NCBI GenBank assembly: GCA_947644545.1
Contig: CANRZW010000030.1
Coordinates: forward strand, 1-44,440
Direction of reading: 5' to 3'
DNA length: 44,440 nt
From: an uncultured Lachnospiraceae bacterium
GTDB lineage: Bacteria; Bacillota; Clostridia; Lachnospirales; Lachnospiraceae
Shown: positions 9,175 through 17,300 of the stretch, piece after piece
Layout: the number at the start of each line of letters is the position of its first letter
How positions within the stretch are numbered: the first letter of the stretch is position 1
Program-made: the position numbers and the translations under genes
Notes under the pieces: generated by a model
The model's database searches: none
The model's input: the letters and a program-made list of their open reading frames with translations, nothing else
Told to the model about the DNA's origin: nothing

Positions 9175-9307
9175 AATCATCCCCCTCTCACAATTCAATC
9201 CGTATGGCAGTGTCATGCCGTTTCAGCAGCTCATTACACGGACATCTGACATTGCATATGGCCAACGGCATCAGGAACTGTGCTTTCAAGACCATTGAAA
9301 AACGTCG

Positions 9308-11029
9308 TTACTTATAATGAATCATAATCGTTACGACTGCTCCACGTTCCTTTCCCGGCTCTATCTTAACACCTGATTCAGGTCCAAAGGAATATTTAAG
9401 TCTCCTGGATATATTAGACAGTCCAATCCCCGTTCCGCTGACGGAAACATACTCCTTCAAATTACCTCCCAGTTCCAGAATCGCATTAATCCGCTCCGCC
9501 TTCTCTTTCTCAATCCCGATACCATTGTCGCGGATTGCGATCACGAGAGTGCCGTTCCGGCAAAAGGCGCTTAGCCATATCGCATTCTGCTCGCCTTTAA
9601 AGCGGAACTTCACGGAATTTTCAACAATAGGCTGTAACATAAAGCGGATCACCTCGCTCTCATATACCTCCGGAGCTATCTCATAAAATTTGTGCATAAC
9701 ATTTCCTGATTCCTTCTCAATGATCGTCAGATAATTCTCAAGATTCTCCAATTCATCCTTAAGCGTTACCGCCTCACAAGGTTCCACCAGACTGTACTGC
9801 AGCATCAGCGACAAAGACCGAACCGTCAACGATATATCCTTTGCACGGTACTTCACTGCCATGCCGCGAAGCCCGTCCAGCACATTGAACAGAAAATGCG
9901 GATTAATCTGGGCAAGAAGCGCCTCATATTCCACCTTCAATTTTTCCTTTTCCTGCCTGATATTCTGCTCGTGCAGATGTTCGATACGACGAATCAGGCG
10001 GTTATAATTTTCAACCAGCAGCGCAACGTCAACATTATCTGTCCGAATATCTAACAATTCCTTATGTTCCGGATACTCATTGATCTGCTCGATGATTTCA
10101 TTAATCGGAGATGCGAGCGCCTTGCTCCGAAAATAAGCCAGATATATCCAAAAGGCCGTCACAATAATACCCGATAAGCCGATAATAAGAAAAGAATCCT
10201 TGAAAAGAGTGATAAACAGTGAAAAATGATCTACGATCACGACCAGGCGCCAGTCAATGGCATCCACATTCTGATTGATCACAATCTGATTCTTTAATAT
10301 ACTGACACCTGTCTTAGAATCTCTGTCATCACATATTTGTGGAATTTCTCCGTTTCCACGACCATAAATGACAGTACCGTCATCGGCCATTACATAGACC
10401 TGTTGAGATTCATGCAGGTTGATGGAATCGAGAATCTTACCGAAAACACTGTATTTTAGGCTGACACAGAGTCCGAAACTGATCTCTTTCGTACCCATTT
10501 CATAGGCATAGGTATAGAAATTTATCGTCTCAATCTCGTTTCCGCTTTTATCCATCGTCAGATCATAACAGATACCGCCGTTGCTTCTTTCTCTGTTCCG
10601 GTCGATCCTTTCACAGATCGCCGACTTGTCATAATAGCTGTTTGCCGTCGTATAAAAACCGTCATTACGATACATATGGATGAATATATTATCAATATCA
10701 TCATTCGTATAAGTCACATTATAGATGGACGTGAGGAGATCCCGCCCGGAAAGCATAACCCTCTCATCGAAGTCTTCACTTTTATATACGGGAGAATCAC
10801 AGATCATGCCAAATACCTGTCTTTGCGCCAGCGTCATTTTACCCAGTACATTATCGATCTGGCTCTTTGTCTGAGATAACACATTGTCGCAGTAAGTAAC
10901 ATAATGATGGCTCAAAAACAGGTAAAAGTTGACAAGGCTGATCATGAAAACAACGATCACGCCCAGTGCAAACAAGATAAATGTACGGAAAATCAAATGT
11001 TGAAATGACCTGTGATTTTTTACTCTCAT
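9308..11029 (-). CDS. YesM-type sensor histidine kinase
   Basis: About 573 aa. One membrane segment near residues 15-45 and a second near 275-300 flank an extracellular sensor region of about 230 residues. A linker and then a LytS/YesM-type kinase domain follow. The phospho-acceptor His lies in INPHFLFN (residue 378), the N-box has QPIVENSVKF, and the G-boxes are DNGIGI and GTGIGLSNI. The extracellular domain presumably senses an oligosaccharide or a loaded binding protein. The ATG at 11029 is nine bases from GAAGGG; the ATG at 11038 overlaps the permease stop as ATGA but leaves no spacing for that site. It is co-directional with the transporter genes and the regulator. Confidence 0.93.
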   Translation of the reverse strand: MRVKNHRSFQHLIFRTFILFALGVIVVFMISLVNFYLFLSHHYVTYCDNVLSQTKSQIDNVLGKMTLAQRQVFGMICDSPVYKSEDFDERVMLSGRDLLTSIYNVTYTNDDIDNIFIHMYRNDGFYTTANSYYDKSAICERIDRNRERSNGGICYDLTMDKSGNEIETINFYTYAYEMGTKEISFGLCVSLKYSVFGKILDSINLHESQQVYVMADDGTVIYGRGNGEIPQICDDRDSKTGVSILKNQIVINQNVDAIDWRLVVIVDHFSLFITLFKDSFLIIGLSGIIVTAFWIYLAYFRSKALASPINEIIEQINEYPEHKELLDIRTDNVDVALLVENYNRLIRRIEHLHEQNIRQEKEKLKVEYEALLAQINPHFLFNVLDGLRGMAVKYRAKDISLTVRSLSLMLQYSLVEPCEAVTLKDELENLENYLTIIEKESGNVMHKFYEIAPEVYESEVIRFMLQPIVENSVKFRFKGEQNAIWLSAFCRNGTLVIAIRDNGIGIEKEKAERINAILELGGNLKEYVSVSGTGIGLSNISRRLKYSFGPESGVKIEPGKERGAVVTIMIHYK

Positions 11030-11034
11030 CAATC

Positions 11035-11904
11035 TCATCCCTTCACGGCCCCGCTGAGCATACCGCGAACGATCTGCTCCTGGAAAATGACATACAGACA
11101 GAACAGCGGAACAATGGAGATCACCAGCCCTGCAGTGATCGCCCCGTAATCGGCCACATATTGTGATTTCAGCATGAAAATGGAGTAGTTCAAAGTATTC
11201 AGCTGTCGTTTGCTGATAAAGACCATACTGAGTATCAGATCATTCCAGCAGCTGACAAATGCCAGCGTGCCTGCCGTAATCAGCGCCGGGCGGGACATCG
11301 GGATCATAATCTGCCAGAACACGCGGAATCTGCTGCATCCGTCGATCGTAGCCGCCTCCTCAAAATCCATGGGAATCTGTCTCATAAAAGCCGAGATAAT
11401 GAATATGGAAAAGGAAGTATTGAGTACGACATAAATAAGGATCAGACTGAACCGGGTGCCGGTAAGCCCCATCTTGTTCACAAGCACATTCAACGGAATG
11501 ATGACCGAGTGAATCGGCAGCATCAGACCAAATGCAAAAAAGTGATATAAGTGCCTGCCAAACCGGGATCTGACAATCACATAGGATACCATTGATGTAA
11601 TGATCAGCACGGCAGCTACAGCCGTCGTGGTATAAAATATGGTATTCAGGAAAGAATAGGCCATCCCGGCGCCCTTCCATGCCGTAACATAGTTCCCAAA
11701 CTGCCATTCGGCAGGCAGTCCAAATGAATTACCGTATATTTCACTGGTCGTCTTGAAGGAGGACAGAAGCACCCAGCCAAACGGAAAGAGCGTGGTCACC
11801 GCAAACAGTGACAAAACAATCATTTTGATAGAAAACATCATTCCATGTTCCTGTTTCATAGCATATACTGTTTCCGCACTGCCGCTTCTACGAAGACAGC
11901 GCAT
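11035..11904 (-). CDS. Carbohydrate ABC transporter permease, MalG-like (CUT1)
   Basis: 289 aa with about six membrane segments and the cytoplasmic EAA loop (EAATIDGCSRFRVFWQIMIP) that docks the ATPase. The first segment follows a short charged N terminus. The ATG at 11904 has an AGGAG site a few bases upstream and overlaps the preceding permease gene by 17 bases, a sign of translational coupling; an ATG at 11859 lacks a good site. It pairs with the MalF-like permease. No ATPase gene is nearby, so a shared MsmX-type ATPase encoded elsewhere is likely, as is usual for CUT1 systems in Firmicutes. Confidence 0.93.
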   Translation of the reverse strand: MRCLRRSGSAETVYAMKQEHGMMFSIKMIVLSLFAVTTLFPFGWVLLSSFKTTSEIYGNSFGLPAEWQFGNYVTAWKGAGMAYSFLNTIFYTTTAVAAVLIITSMVSYVIVRSRFGRHLYHFFAFGLMLPIHSVIIPLNVLVNKMGLTGTRFSLILIYVVLNTSFSIFIISAFMRQIPMDFEEAATIDGCSRFRVFWQIMIPMSRPALITAGTLAFVSCWNDLILSMVFISKRQLNTLNYSIFMLKSQYVADYGAITAGLVISIVPLFCLYVIFQEQIVRGMLSGAVKG

Positions 11905-12805
11905 CTTCCTCTCCTTTCCCTCTGAAAATAAAATTCGTAAGCCGCGTCAATACCAAAGCGCTGACCACAATCATAACGGCAATTGCCGCCCCCTTGCCCA
12001 GCTCTGAGCTGGAAAATGCCAGCTTATACATATACAGGGCGAGATTGGTAGACGCAACGCCTGGCCCGCCCCAAGTCATGATAAAGGCGTGCTCAAAGCC
12101 CTTGAGGCAGCCGGTCACACAGAAAATAAAGCTTACCTCGAGAACCGGCCTGATCTGCGGCAGTACGATATGAATCGCAAGCTGAAAATTATTGGCGCCG
12201 TCGATCATGGCGCTTTCCATGATCTCCTCCGAAATGGATTGCATACCCGCCAGAATCAACACCATATGATAGCCGATATACTGCCACAGACTGACTACTG
12301 TTACGGTATAAATGGAGATCCTGGGGTTGGATAGCCAGCTTAAGGCCAGGCTGTTCAACCCCATACTGCGCAGCAGAGAATTGACCGGACCGATATCACT
12401 GTTAAGCAATACGGAAAACATCAAGCCGATCACCGTCGCCGAAATAATCGACGGCAAAAAATAGGTGGCCCGGAAAAATCGAAATCCCCTTGTCAACCGG
12501 AACAGCACGAACGCAAGTATCGTTGCCAGCGGAATCTGTATGGCGACATTCATCAATACCATGATCGCCGTATTACGGATTATGATCCAGAAATCGGAAT
12601 AGGAAAACAGGAAACTGTAATTATCAAATCCAATAAAACGAATATCTCCTGCGCCGGTCCAGCGCGTCAGCGACAGCCAGATCACCAGCCCCAGCGGAAC
12701 GATCAGAAACACAACGTACAAAAGTACCGAAGGGACTGAAAAAAGAGCAAAAAACAGGGTATCGCTGTGTTTCCTTTTTCTTTTACAAGAATTTTTTTTC
12801 ATCAT
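11888..12805 (-). CDS. Carbohydrate ABC transporter permease, MalF/UgpA-like (CUT1)
   Basis: 305 aa. A very basic N terminus (KKNSCKRKRKH) precedes six predicted membrane segments, and the EAA loop is ESAMIDGANNFQLAIHIVLP. It would form the heterodimeric channel with the downstream MalG-like permease and take sugar from the lipoprotein encoded 22 bases upstream. The operon order (binding protein, F-type, G-type permease) is typical of LplABC/YtcQP-type systems in gut Clostridia that import plant or host oligosaccharides. Substrate is not readable from the sequence; the neighbouring GH105-like gene suggests an unsaturated uronate-containing oligosaccharide. Confidence 0.93.
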   Translation of the reverse strand: MMKKNSCKRKRKHSDTLFFALFSVPSVLLYVVFLIVPLGLVIWLSLTRWTGAGDIRFIGFDNYSFLFSYSDFWIIIRNTAIMVLMNVAIQIPLATILAFVLFRLTRGFRFFRATYFLPSIISATVIGLMFSVLLNSDIGPVNSLLRSMGLNSLALSWLSNPRISIYTVTVVSLWQYIGYHMVLILAGMQSISEEIMESAMIDGANNFQLAIHIVLPQIRPVLEVSFIFCVTGCLKGFEHAFIMTWGGPGVASTNLALYMYKLAFSSSELGKGAAIAVMIVVSALVLTRLTNFIFRGKGEEDALSS

Positions 12806-12827
12806 GGTTCCGCATCCTTTTTACCGA

Positions 12828-14225
12828 TTATTCTTTGTTATAGTTTCTGTCCAGTGAATCCTGTACCTTAACCGCATACTCTTCTGCCGTCACGGCGCCC
12901 GACAGAAATTCGTCCAGGAAGCTCTGATAATCGGCCCACACCGTATCATTGGGGATCGTAAGCATATGCAGCTGTGCAGATTTTGTAATATTGGGATGAT
13001 CCGCATAGTATGCATTCATCCTCTTAGACATTTCGACTGCATTCTCATCGCTGTATTCCAAATTTTTCGCGGGCTGCGTACCTTTGGCCTCATAATAAGC
13101 CTGGCACATTTCATCACTGAAATAGAAGTCAAGATAATCGATGATTGCCGCTCTCTTTTCCTCACTCTCTTCCCAGCTTGCCTTATTGATGAACATGGCC
13201 TTATTGCCCATAAAGATACCCATATCGCCCTGGTCGGCTCTGGCCTTATCACCGGTAACCTGCGGATGATCGATGATCTCAGACCAGGCAACGGCCTCAT
13301 CCGTCAGCGAACTTGCCATGGGTGTGAGCAGATAATACATGGCTGCACGGCCCTCGTTATACAAGGCCAGCGTAGGTCCCCAGTCTCCATTCGTGATCGT
13401 GTCGGAAGGAAAACATCCTGCATCACGCATTCTCTCAACATATTGAAGAGCCTCGACAAACAGATCCGTCTTGATCACACCGGTTGTGGCAATGCCGTTC
13501 ATTTCTTCTTCGGCGCCTTCATAACGTCCATACAAATCATCCAACGGGAAGTGCAGCGGATTGCCACCCTTACTGCCCATGGCCAGTGTAATAATGCCGT
13601 TAGGCTGTAATACTTTGGCAATCTCAATGATATCATCATATGTTTTCGGATAATCAAGATCATACTGTGCAAAGATATCCTTGTTAACAAGCCAAACCCC
13701 TGCAGAATGATCCATCGGAATACCATAGGATACGCCGTCATAATAGTAATAATGGGACTCCATGAAGTCTTCCTTGGACAAGTTCTCGGAAGCTGCAAAG
13801 AATTCATCGGTCGGAAGGAATAATCCCGCCTCCATCATGGAACCGCTGTCCGAAGCAGAATTCCAGTATTCCACAAGGTCAGGCGCATTATTCGCCGCAA
13901 CGTACGTCTTCATGACAGTTTTAATGTCATCGCCTGCAATCCCTTCATGCTCGATCACATAGCGGTCCGCCACACCTTCCGCATATTCATCGATCTTATC
14001 AAGGAATGCTGCCATTTCTTCTGTTGTATCGGTATTCTGATCCAACACACGAAGCGTAACTACTTCACCGGCAGTTTCCCCGGACCCGGATTCCTCGGAA
14101 GAAGCCGCCGGAGCGGGGTCTGCCTGTTCGGCTGTCGAACTGTCTGCGCTGCTCTGGCATCCCGTAACCATCGGAACAAGACCGCAGACCAAAAGGGCTA
14201 AGAGTGCTCGCGTCATTTTTTTCAT
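12828..14225 (-). CDS. Sugar ABC transporter solute-binding lipoprotein
   Basis: 465 aa from the ATG at 14225. A signal peptide with lipobox VTGC places the lipid-modified Cys near residue 23, followed by an acidic Ser/Ala/Glu-rich linker of about 35 residues before the folded domain. Family 1 extracellular solute-binding features include the WNSASDSGSMMEAGLF and NKASWEES stretches. It captures oligosaccharide outside the membrane and delivers it to the two permeases encoded downstream. An ATG at 14237 is only one base from AAAGG, so the later start is preferred. The gene lies about 180 bases after the GH105-like gene, with a hairpin between them, so it may have its own promoter. Confidence 0.92.
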   Translation of the reverse strand: MKKMTRALLALLVCGLVPMVTGCQSSADSSTAEQADPAPAASSEESGSGETAGEVVTLRVLDQNTDTTEEMAAFLDKIDEYAEGVADRYVIEHEGIAGDDIKTVMKTYVAANNAPDLVEYWNSASDSGSMMEAGLFLPTDEFFAASENLSKEDFMESHYYYYDGVSYGIPMDHSAGVWLVNKDIFAQYDLDYPKTYDDIIEIAKVLQPNGIITLAMGSKGGNPLHFPLDDLYGRYEGAEEEMNGIATTGVIKTDLFVEALQYVERMRDAGCFPSDTITNGDWGPTLALYNEGRAAMYYLLTPMASSLTDEAVAWSEIIDHPQVTGDKARADQGDMGIFMGNKAMFINKASWEESEEKRAAIIDYLDFYFSDEMCQAYYEAKGTQPAKNLEYSDENAVEMSKRMNAYYADHPNITKSAQLHMLTIPNDTVWADYQSFLDEFLSGAVTAEEYAVKVQDSLDRNYNKE

Positions 14226-14359
14226 TGTTTTTACCATACCTTTCTAAATTTTTGTAAGCAAATCTGAGAAAGTATACTTCCTTTATCATTATTTTATAGG
14301 AAAAATTTATGAGAATAAATAGAAAAAATCTGGGATTTATTGAAATAATCAGACAATAT

Positions 14360-14383
14360 GGAGGGACTTAGACCAGTCCCTCC
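14360..14383 (-). terminator. Hairpin between the GH105-like and binding-protein genes
   Basis: GGAGGGACT (14360-14368) and AGTCCCTCC (14375-14383) form a perfect 9-bp stem with a 6-base loop. It lies 21 bases past the stop of the GH105-like gene. The minus-strand T-tract is poor, so partial termination or mRNA processing that lowers or raises downstream expression is as likely as full termination. Confidence 0.5.
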
Positions 14384-14403
14384 GCTTTATGAACACACTT
14401 CTT

Positions 14404-15369
14404 TCAGCCTTCCCTCCAACCATGCATCATCAAATAAGCCGCCATGGATTCCGCGGAAGTTCCGGAACTTACAAAATCAGGACAGCCGCACACCTCATGG
14501 ATGATCCCATAGTCGTCCACATAGTTTTCCATAGTTTCTGCGACCAGATCAGCCTTCTGCAGAAACTGCTTATCCAGCCACCCATGCCGGCAGCCGCGGT
14601 AAATAAACGCTGCCATCATCATAGCGGCCGTTCCGTCAATAAAGGAATTCTCATCGTCCAGAATATCATGGAATCTGCCGTCCGGAAGCTGATACCTGAG
14701 CATTTCCTGCAATAATTTCGTTCCAAGTTCCGTCATCCTCCGAAAAACATCTTTCTTCCCCTGCTCTTTTGCCAGATCAGCCACTCTGCCGATACCAAGA
14801 AGCGTCCAGCCGTTTCCTGTCGCCCAAAGTTTCTCCCTGACAAAAGTCTTCCTGCCCACATCATAAATATGATTGACCAGCTTCTTCTCCCGATCCACCA
14901 GATAAGAAAAGTATCCCTCGATCTGCCTTGCCGCTTCTTCCGTATAACCCATGACTGCCAGAAACGGCGGCGCCATATAGGCGGAATCCGCCCATATCTG
15001 ACAGGGCGTAAATTCTTCCTGAAAGCTGATCTCATTATGATAAAGAATCCCTTCTTCCGTCCCGGGCGCATCCTTCAACAGATAATCAAGCATCCTGAGG
15101 GCTGCTTTTTGGTAAAAGGTATCTCCTGTTATCTCGTATGCCCTCCACACCACTTCACCATTTGCGGCCGGATCCGTAACCGCGATATTCTCATTGATCA
15201 CGGCAAGCCTTCCGTCCGGCTTCTGCCGCAGGACAGCATCATGCGCCATCGCAATCATCGTCCTGATATCACCGATCTCATAAATCGCCTGCGCACAGAC
15301 TCCCTGCTCCCAAGGATACCGCTGAACGGCAAGCATTGCGTTTTTTACTGCTGGTATAGAATTTTTCAA
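14404..15369 (-). CDS. Unsaturated glycuronyl hydrolase (GH88/GH105-like)
   Basis: 321 aa from a TTG start at 15369, chosen because GGAGG lies about seven bases upstream and the protein then opens with KNSIPAVKNAMLAVQRYPWEQG, the usual N terminus of this group. An alpha6/alpha6 toroid is expected. WADSAYMAPPFLA carries the candidate catalytic Asp128, and WATGNGW is the conserved substrate-platform motif. These enzymes hydrate and release the 4,5-unsaturated uronic acid left at chain ends by polysaccharide lyases on pectin, rhamnogalacturonan or glycosaminoglycan fragments. There is no signal peptide. The frame stays open upstream into the IS66 remnant, but that extension is antisense to the transposase and is not part of the gene. 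Confidence 0.85.
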   Translation of the reverse strand: MKNSIPAVKNAMLAVQRYPWEQGVCAQAIYEIGDIRTMIAMAHDAVLRQKPDGRLAVINENIAVTDPAANGEVVWRAYEITGDTFYQKAALRMLDYLLKDAPGTEEGILYHNEISFQEEFTPCQIWADSAYMAPPFLAVMGYTEEAARQIEGYFSYLVDREKKLVNHIYDVGRKTFVREKLWATGNGWTLLGIGRVADLAKEQGKKDVFRRMTELGTKLLQEMLRYQLPDGRFHDILDDENSFIDGTAAMMMAAFIYRGCRHGWLDKQFLQKADLVAETMENYVDDYGIIHEVCGCPDFVSSGTSAESMAAYLMMHGWREG

Positions 15370-15450
15370 AGGTTTTCCTCCTTGCTCACTGAGGCGATAC
15401 AGAATGGAGCTTGCAAAACAGGTTCTTACAAGGTCCTGAGTTACTTCTCT

Positions 15451-16521
15451 TTGACTGAGCTGATCAAATCTCTCCGTCTTATTATTGATGAAAAGGCCTT
15501 TCAGGAACAGGTAGATTACCTGACCAAAAAGCTTTTCGGTTCTTCCAGCGAAAGAAGAACCGATGACATTCCAGGACAGCAGAACCTTTTTGATGAAGCT
15601 GAAGTGGAACAGGATCTTTTCCTGTTGGAGGAACAGACCATAATCCGGAAGCATACCCGCAAGAAGAAGGCCGCCCATGAGGATCTTTTCAAAGGGCTGC
15701 AAGTTGAAAAAGCAGTAATTCCTCTTCTGGAAGAAGATCATGTCTGCCCGGTCTGCAGTATGCAGATGGTTTTGATCGGCGAAGAGTATGTCCACCGTGA
15801 ACTGGAATTCATCCCGGCCACATGCAAAGTAATCGAATACTACAGCCAGAGCTATGGATGTCCGTCCTGCAAGGATGGATTGGGAGACACGGAAAAACCT
15901 GTGATCGTAAAGTCCCAGGTTCCGCAGGCTCTGGCAGGGAAAGGTCCGGCTTCGTCATCCGCAGTCGCATGGACGATGTATCAAAGGTACGCCAATAGAC
16001 TTCCTCTTTACCGTCAGAAGAAAGACTGGAAGCAGTATGGCGCTCAGATCAGCCGGACGACACTTGCCAACCGGATCATCCACTGCTCCCGGAATTACTT
16101 TCAGCCAATGTATGATTACTTTCACCGGGAACTGCTCAAGCGCAGCTTCGCAATGGCAGATGCAACCAGGATCCAGGTACTGAAGGAAGAAGACCGCCGG
16201 GCTCAGGTGCAGTCCTTCATATGGCTGTTCCGCAGTGACGAAGACGGCCGCTGCAGCTTCACAAACAATCTCAGCGAGAACGCGATCCGTCCATTTGCGG
16301 TCGGCAGGAAGAACTGGCTGTTCAGTAATTCTGTAGAAGGAGACAATACCAGTGCTGTAGTCTATACAATGGTTGAGATAACAAAGGCGCATGATCTGAA
16401 CATTTACGGATATCTGAAATTTCTACTGGATCATCAGCCAACGAAAGTGATGACCGAAGACCAGCTCAAAGAGCTTACACCCTGGAATAAAAAACTCCAA
16501 TCTATCAAAAATCGCATGTGA
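15451..16521 (+). pseudogene. IS66-family transposase (TnpC) remnant with internal deletion
   Basis: The frame contains IS66 landmarks in order: VDYLTKKLFGSSSERR coiled region, a zinc ribbon (CPVC and CPSC pairs), the YANRLPLYRQ region, MADATRIQVL with the first catalytic Asp, and the C-terminal NNLSENAIRPFAVGRKNWLF block. After FIWLFRSDEDG the protein jumps directly to RCSFTNNLSENA. From family knowledge about 150 residues, including the second Asp, normally lie between them. The N terminus is also short, and the only plausible start is a TTG at 15451. It is therefore inactive. It lies divergent to the GH105-like gene and may have replaced that gene's upstream region. Confidence 0.85.
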
Positions 16522-16841
16522 ATTATAGTGAATTACTCCAACTCGCAAAGGGCCGGGGTAATTTTATGTTTGACCGCATCATTATTTGGCGGTTACTTTT
16601 TATCAGCAACTCTCAAATGCTGATATCTTCTACATTTCGGGTACATCTGTTTCACCAAATATTACTCTTTTCGCATCGTTTTCAAAGTTTTTAGTAGCAA
16701 ATTAGTTGCAGTATCTGTACCGATAATTTTCCATCGGCTTTATATAATCTACTCTTTTATTACTCACAACGAATAAATCCATGTGACTGCCAGGCTATCT
16801 ACTATACCTGCTGCCATTGTCAAAACGAAAGGAGCACCGCT
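16522..16841. other. Gene-free spacer: 3' side of IS66 remnant
   Basis: The first 60-80 bases (GGGCCGGGGT, then TTTTATGTTTGACCGC near 16564-16580) look like the terminal region of the IS66 element. I could not fix the exact inverted repeat. The rest is AT-rich with no supported gene. A small CCGAT/ATCGG stem lies near 16719-16735, upstream of the Mob-like gene. Confidence 0.4.
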
Positions 16842-17116
16842 ATGAGCAACAAACATAAAAATCCAACTATTAGTTTCAGAATCACCGATGTCGAACGCAA
16901 ACAAATCAAGGCACGCATTCTCGCCAGTGAAATGATGAAAAAAGATTACTTTGTCCGTTTCTGCATTTACTTAAAATGCAAAAAGAATTTACCGCAAACG
17001 ATGTTACTCTTGATACGCTTCCTTCTTTAGAATCCATTAAGGAATTACAGGCTGAATACATCAATATGCTGACAGCTGTTATTGGCCTGTTTGATGGTGC
17101 AAATTATCCGTTGTAA
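16842..17116 (+). pseudogene. Frameshifted MobC-like / ribbon-helix-helix protein
   Basis: AAAGGAG lies before the ATG. The first 45 codons read SFRITDVERKQIKARILASEMMKKDYFVRF, the pattern of small relaxosome (MobC-like) or ribbon-helix-helix DNA-binding proteins carried by mobilisable plasmids and integrative elements. The frame then runs into an early stop at 17030. A second frame from 16976 to 17116 continues with a plausible C terminus (PSLESIKELQAEYINMLTAV). A single-base frameshift around 16965-16976 would join them. It is next to other mobile-element debris, which supports a decayed mobile element. Confidence 0.55.
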
Positions 17117-17258
17117 AGAATGTAATTCCTCTGTTATCTTCGATGAGCCCAGTGATGTAATCTATCTGTACCACTTAGCAGAAAAAACACTTCTTTTATA
17201 TGCGAAACTTGCATTGAAAGCAAATGGCTATTTCCTATCTCCATCATTCTTCTTATGA
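17097..17258 (+). CDS. Possible 53-aa small ORF with CxxC motif
   Basis: A GTG-initiated frame overlaps the end of the frameshifted Mob-like gene by 20 bases. It encodes IIRCKECNSSVIFDEPSDVI and a leucine-rich tail, ending inside the terminator stem at 17256-17258. The CKEC pair and sensible composition suggest former coding DNA, but there is no clear ribosome binding site. It may be the remains of a mobile-element gene. Confidence 0.25.
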   Translation: MQIIRCKECNSSVIFDEPSDVIYLYHLAEKTLLLYAKLALKANGYFLSPSFFL

Positions 17259-17267
17259 TGGAGATAG
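17235..17267. terminator. Perfect 13-bp hairpin, probably bidirectional
   Basis: CTATCTCCATCAT (17235-17247) and ATGATGGAGATAG (17255-17267) pair perfectly around a 7-base loop, followed by TTTCTTAATC on the plus strand. It separates the Mob-like debris from the convergent AlbA_2 gene, whose stop is at 17301. Confidence 0.75.
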
Positions 17268-17300
17268 TTTCTTAATCCTTTCTTATGACATTCATTTGCA

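Noticed and set aside
14869..15450. Long plus-strand extension in front of the IS66 transposase frame
   Set aside because: It is antisense to the well-supported GH105-like gene and shows no transposase features before about 15451.
15370..15795. N-terminal extension of the GH105-like frame
   Set aside because: It is antisense to the IS66 remnant, and a TTG with an excellent ribosome binding site gives the normal N terminus of the family.
16743..16748. TATAAT upstream of the Mob-like gene as a promoter
   Set aside because: No acceptable -35 element at 16-18 bases upstream.
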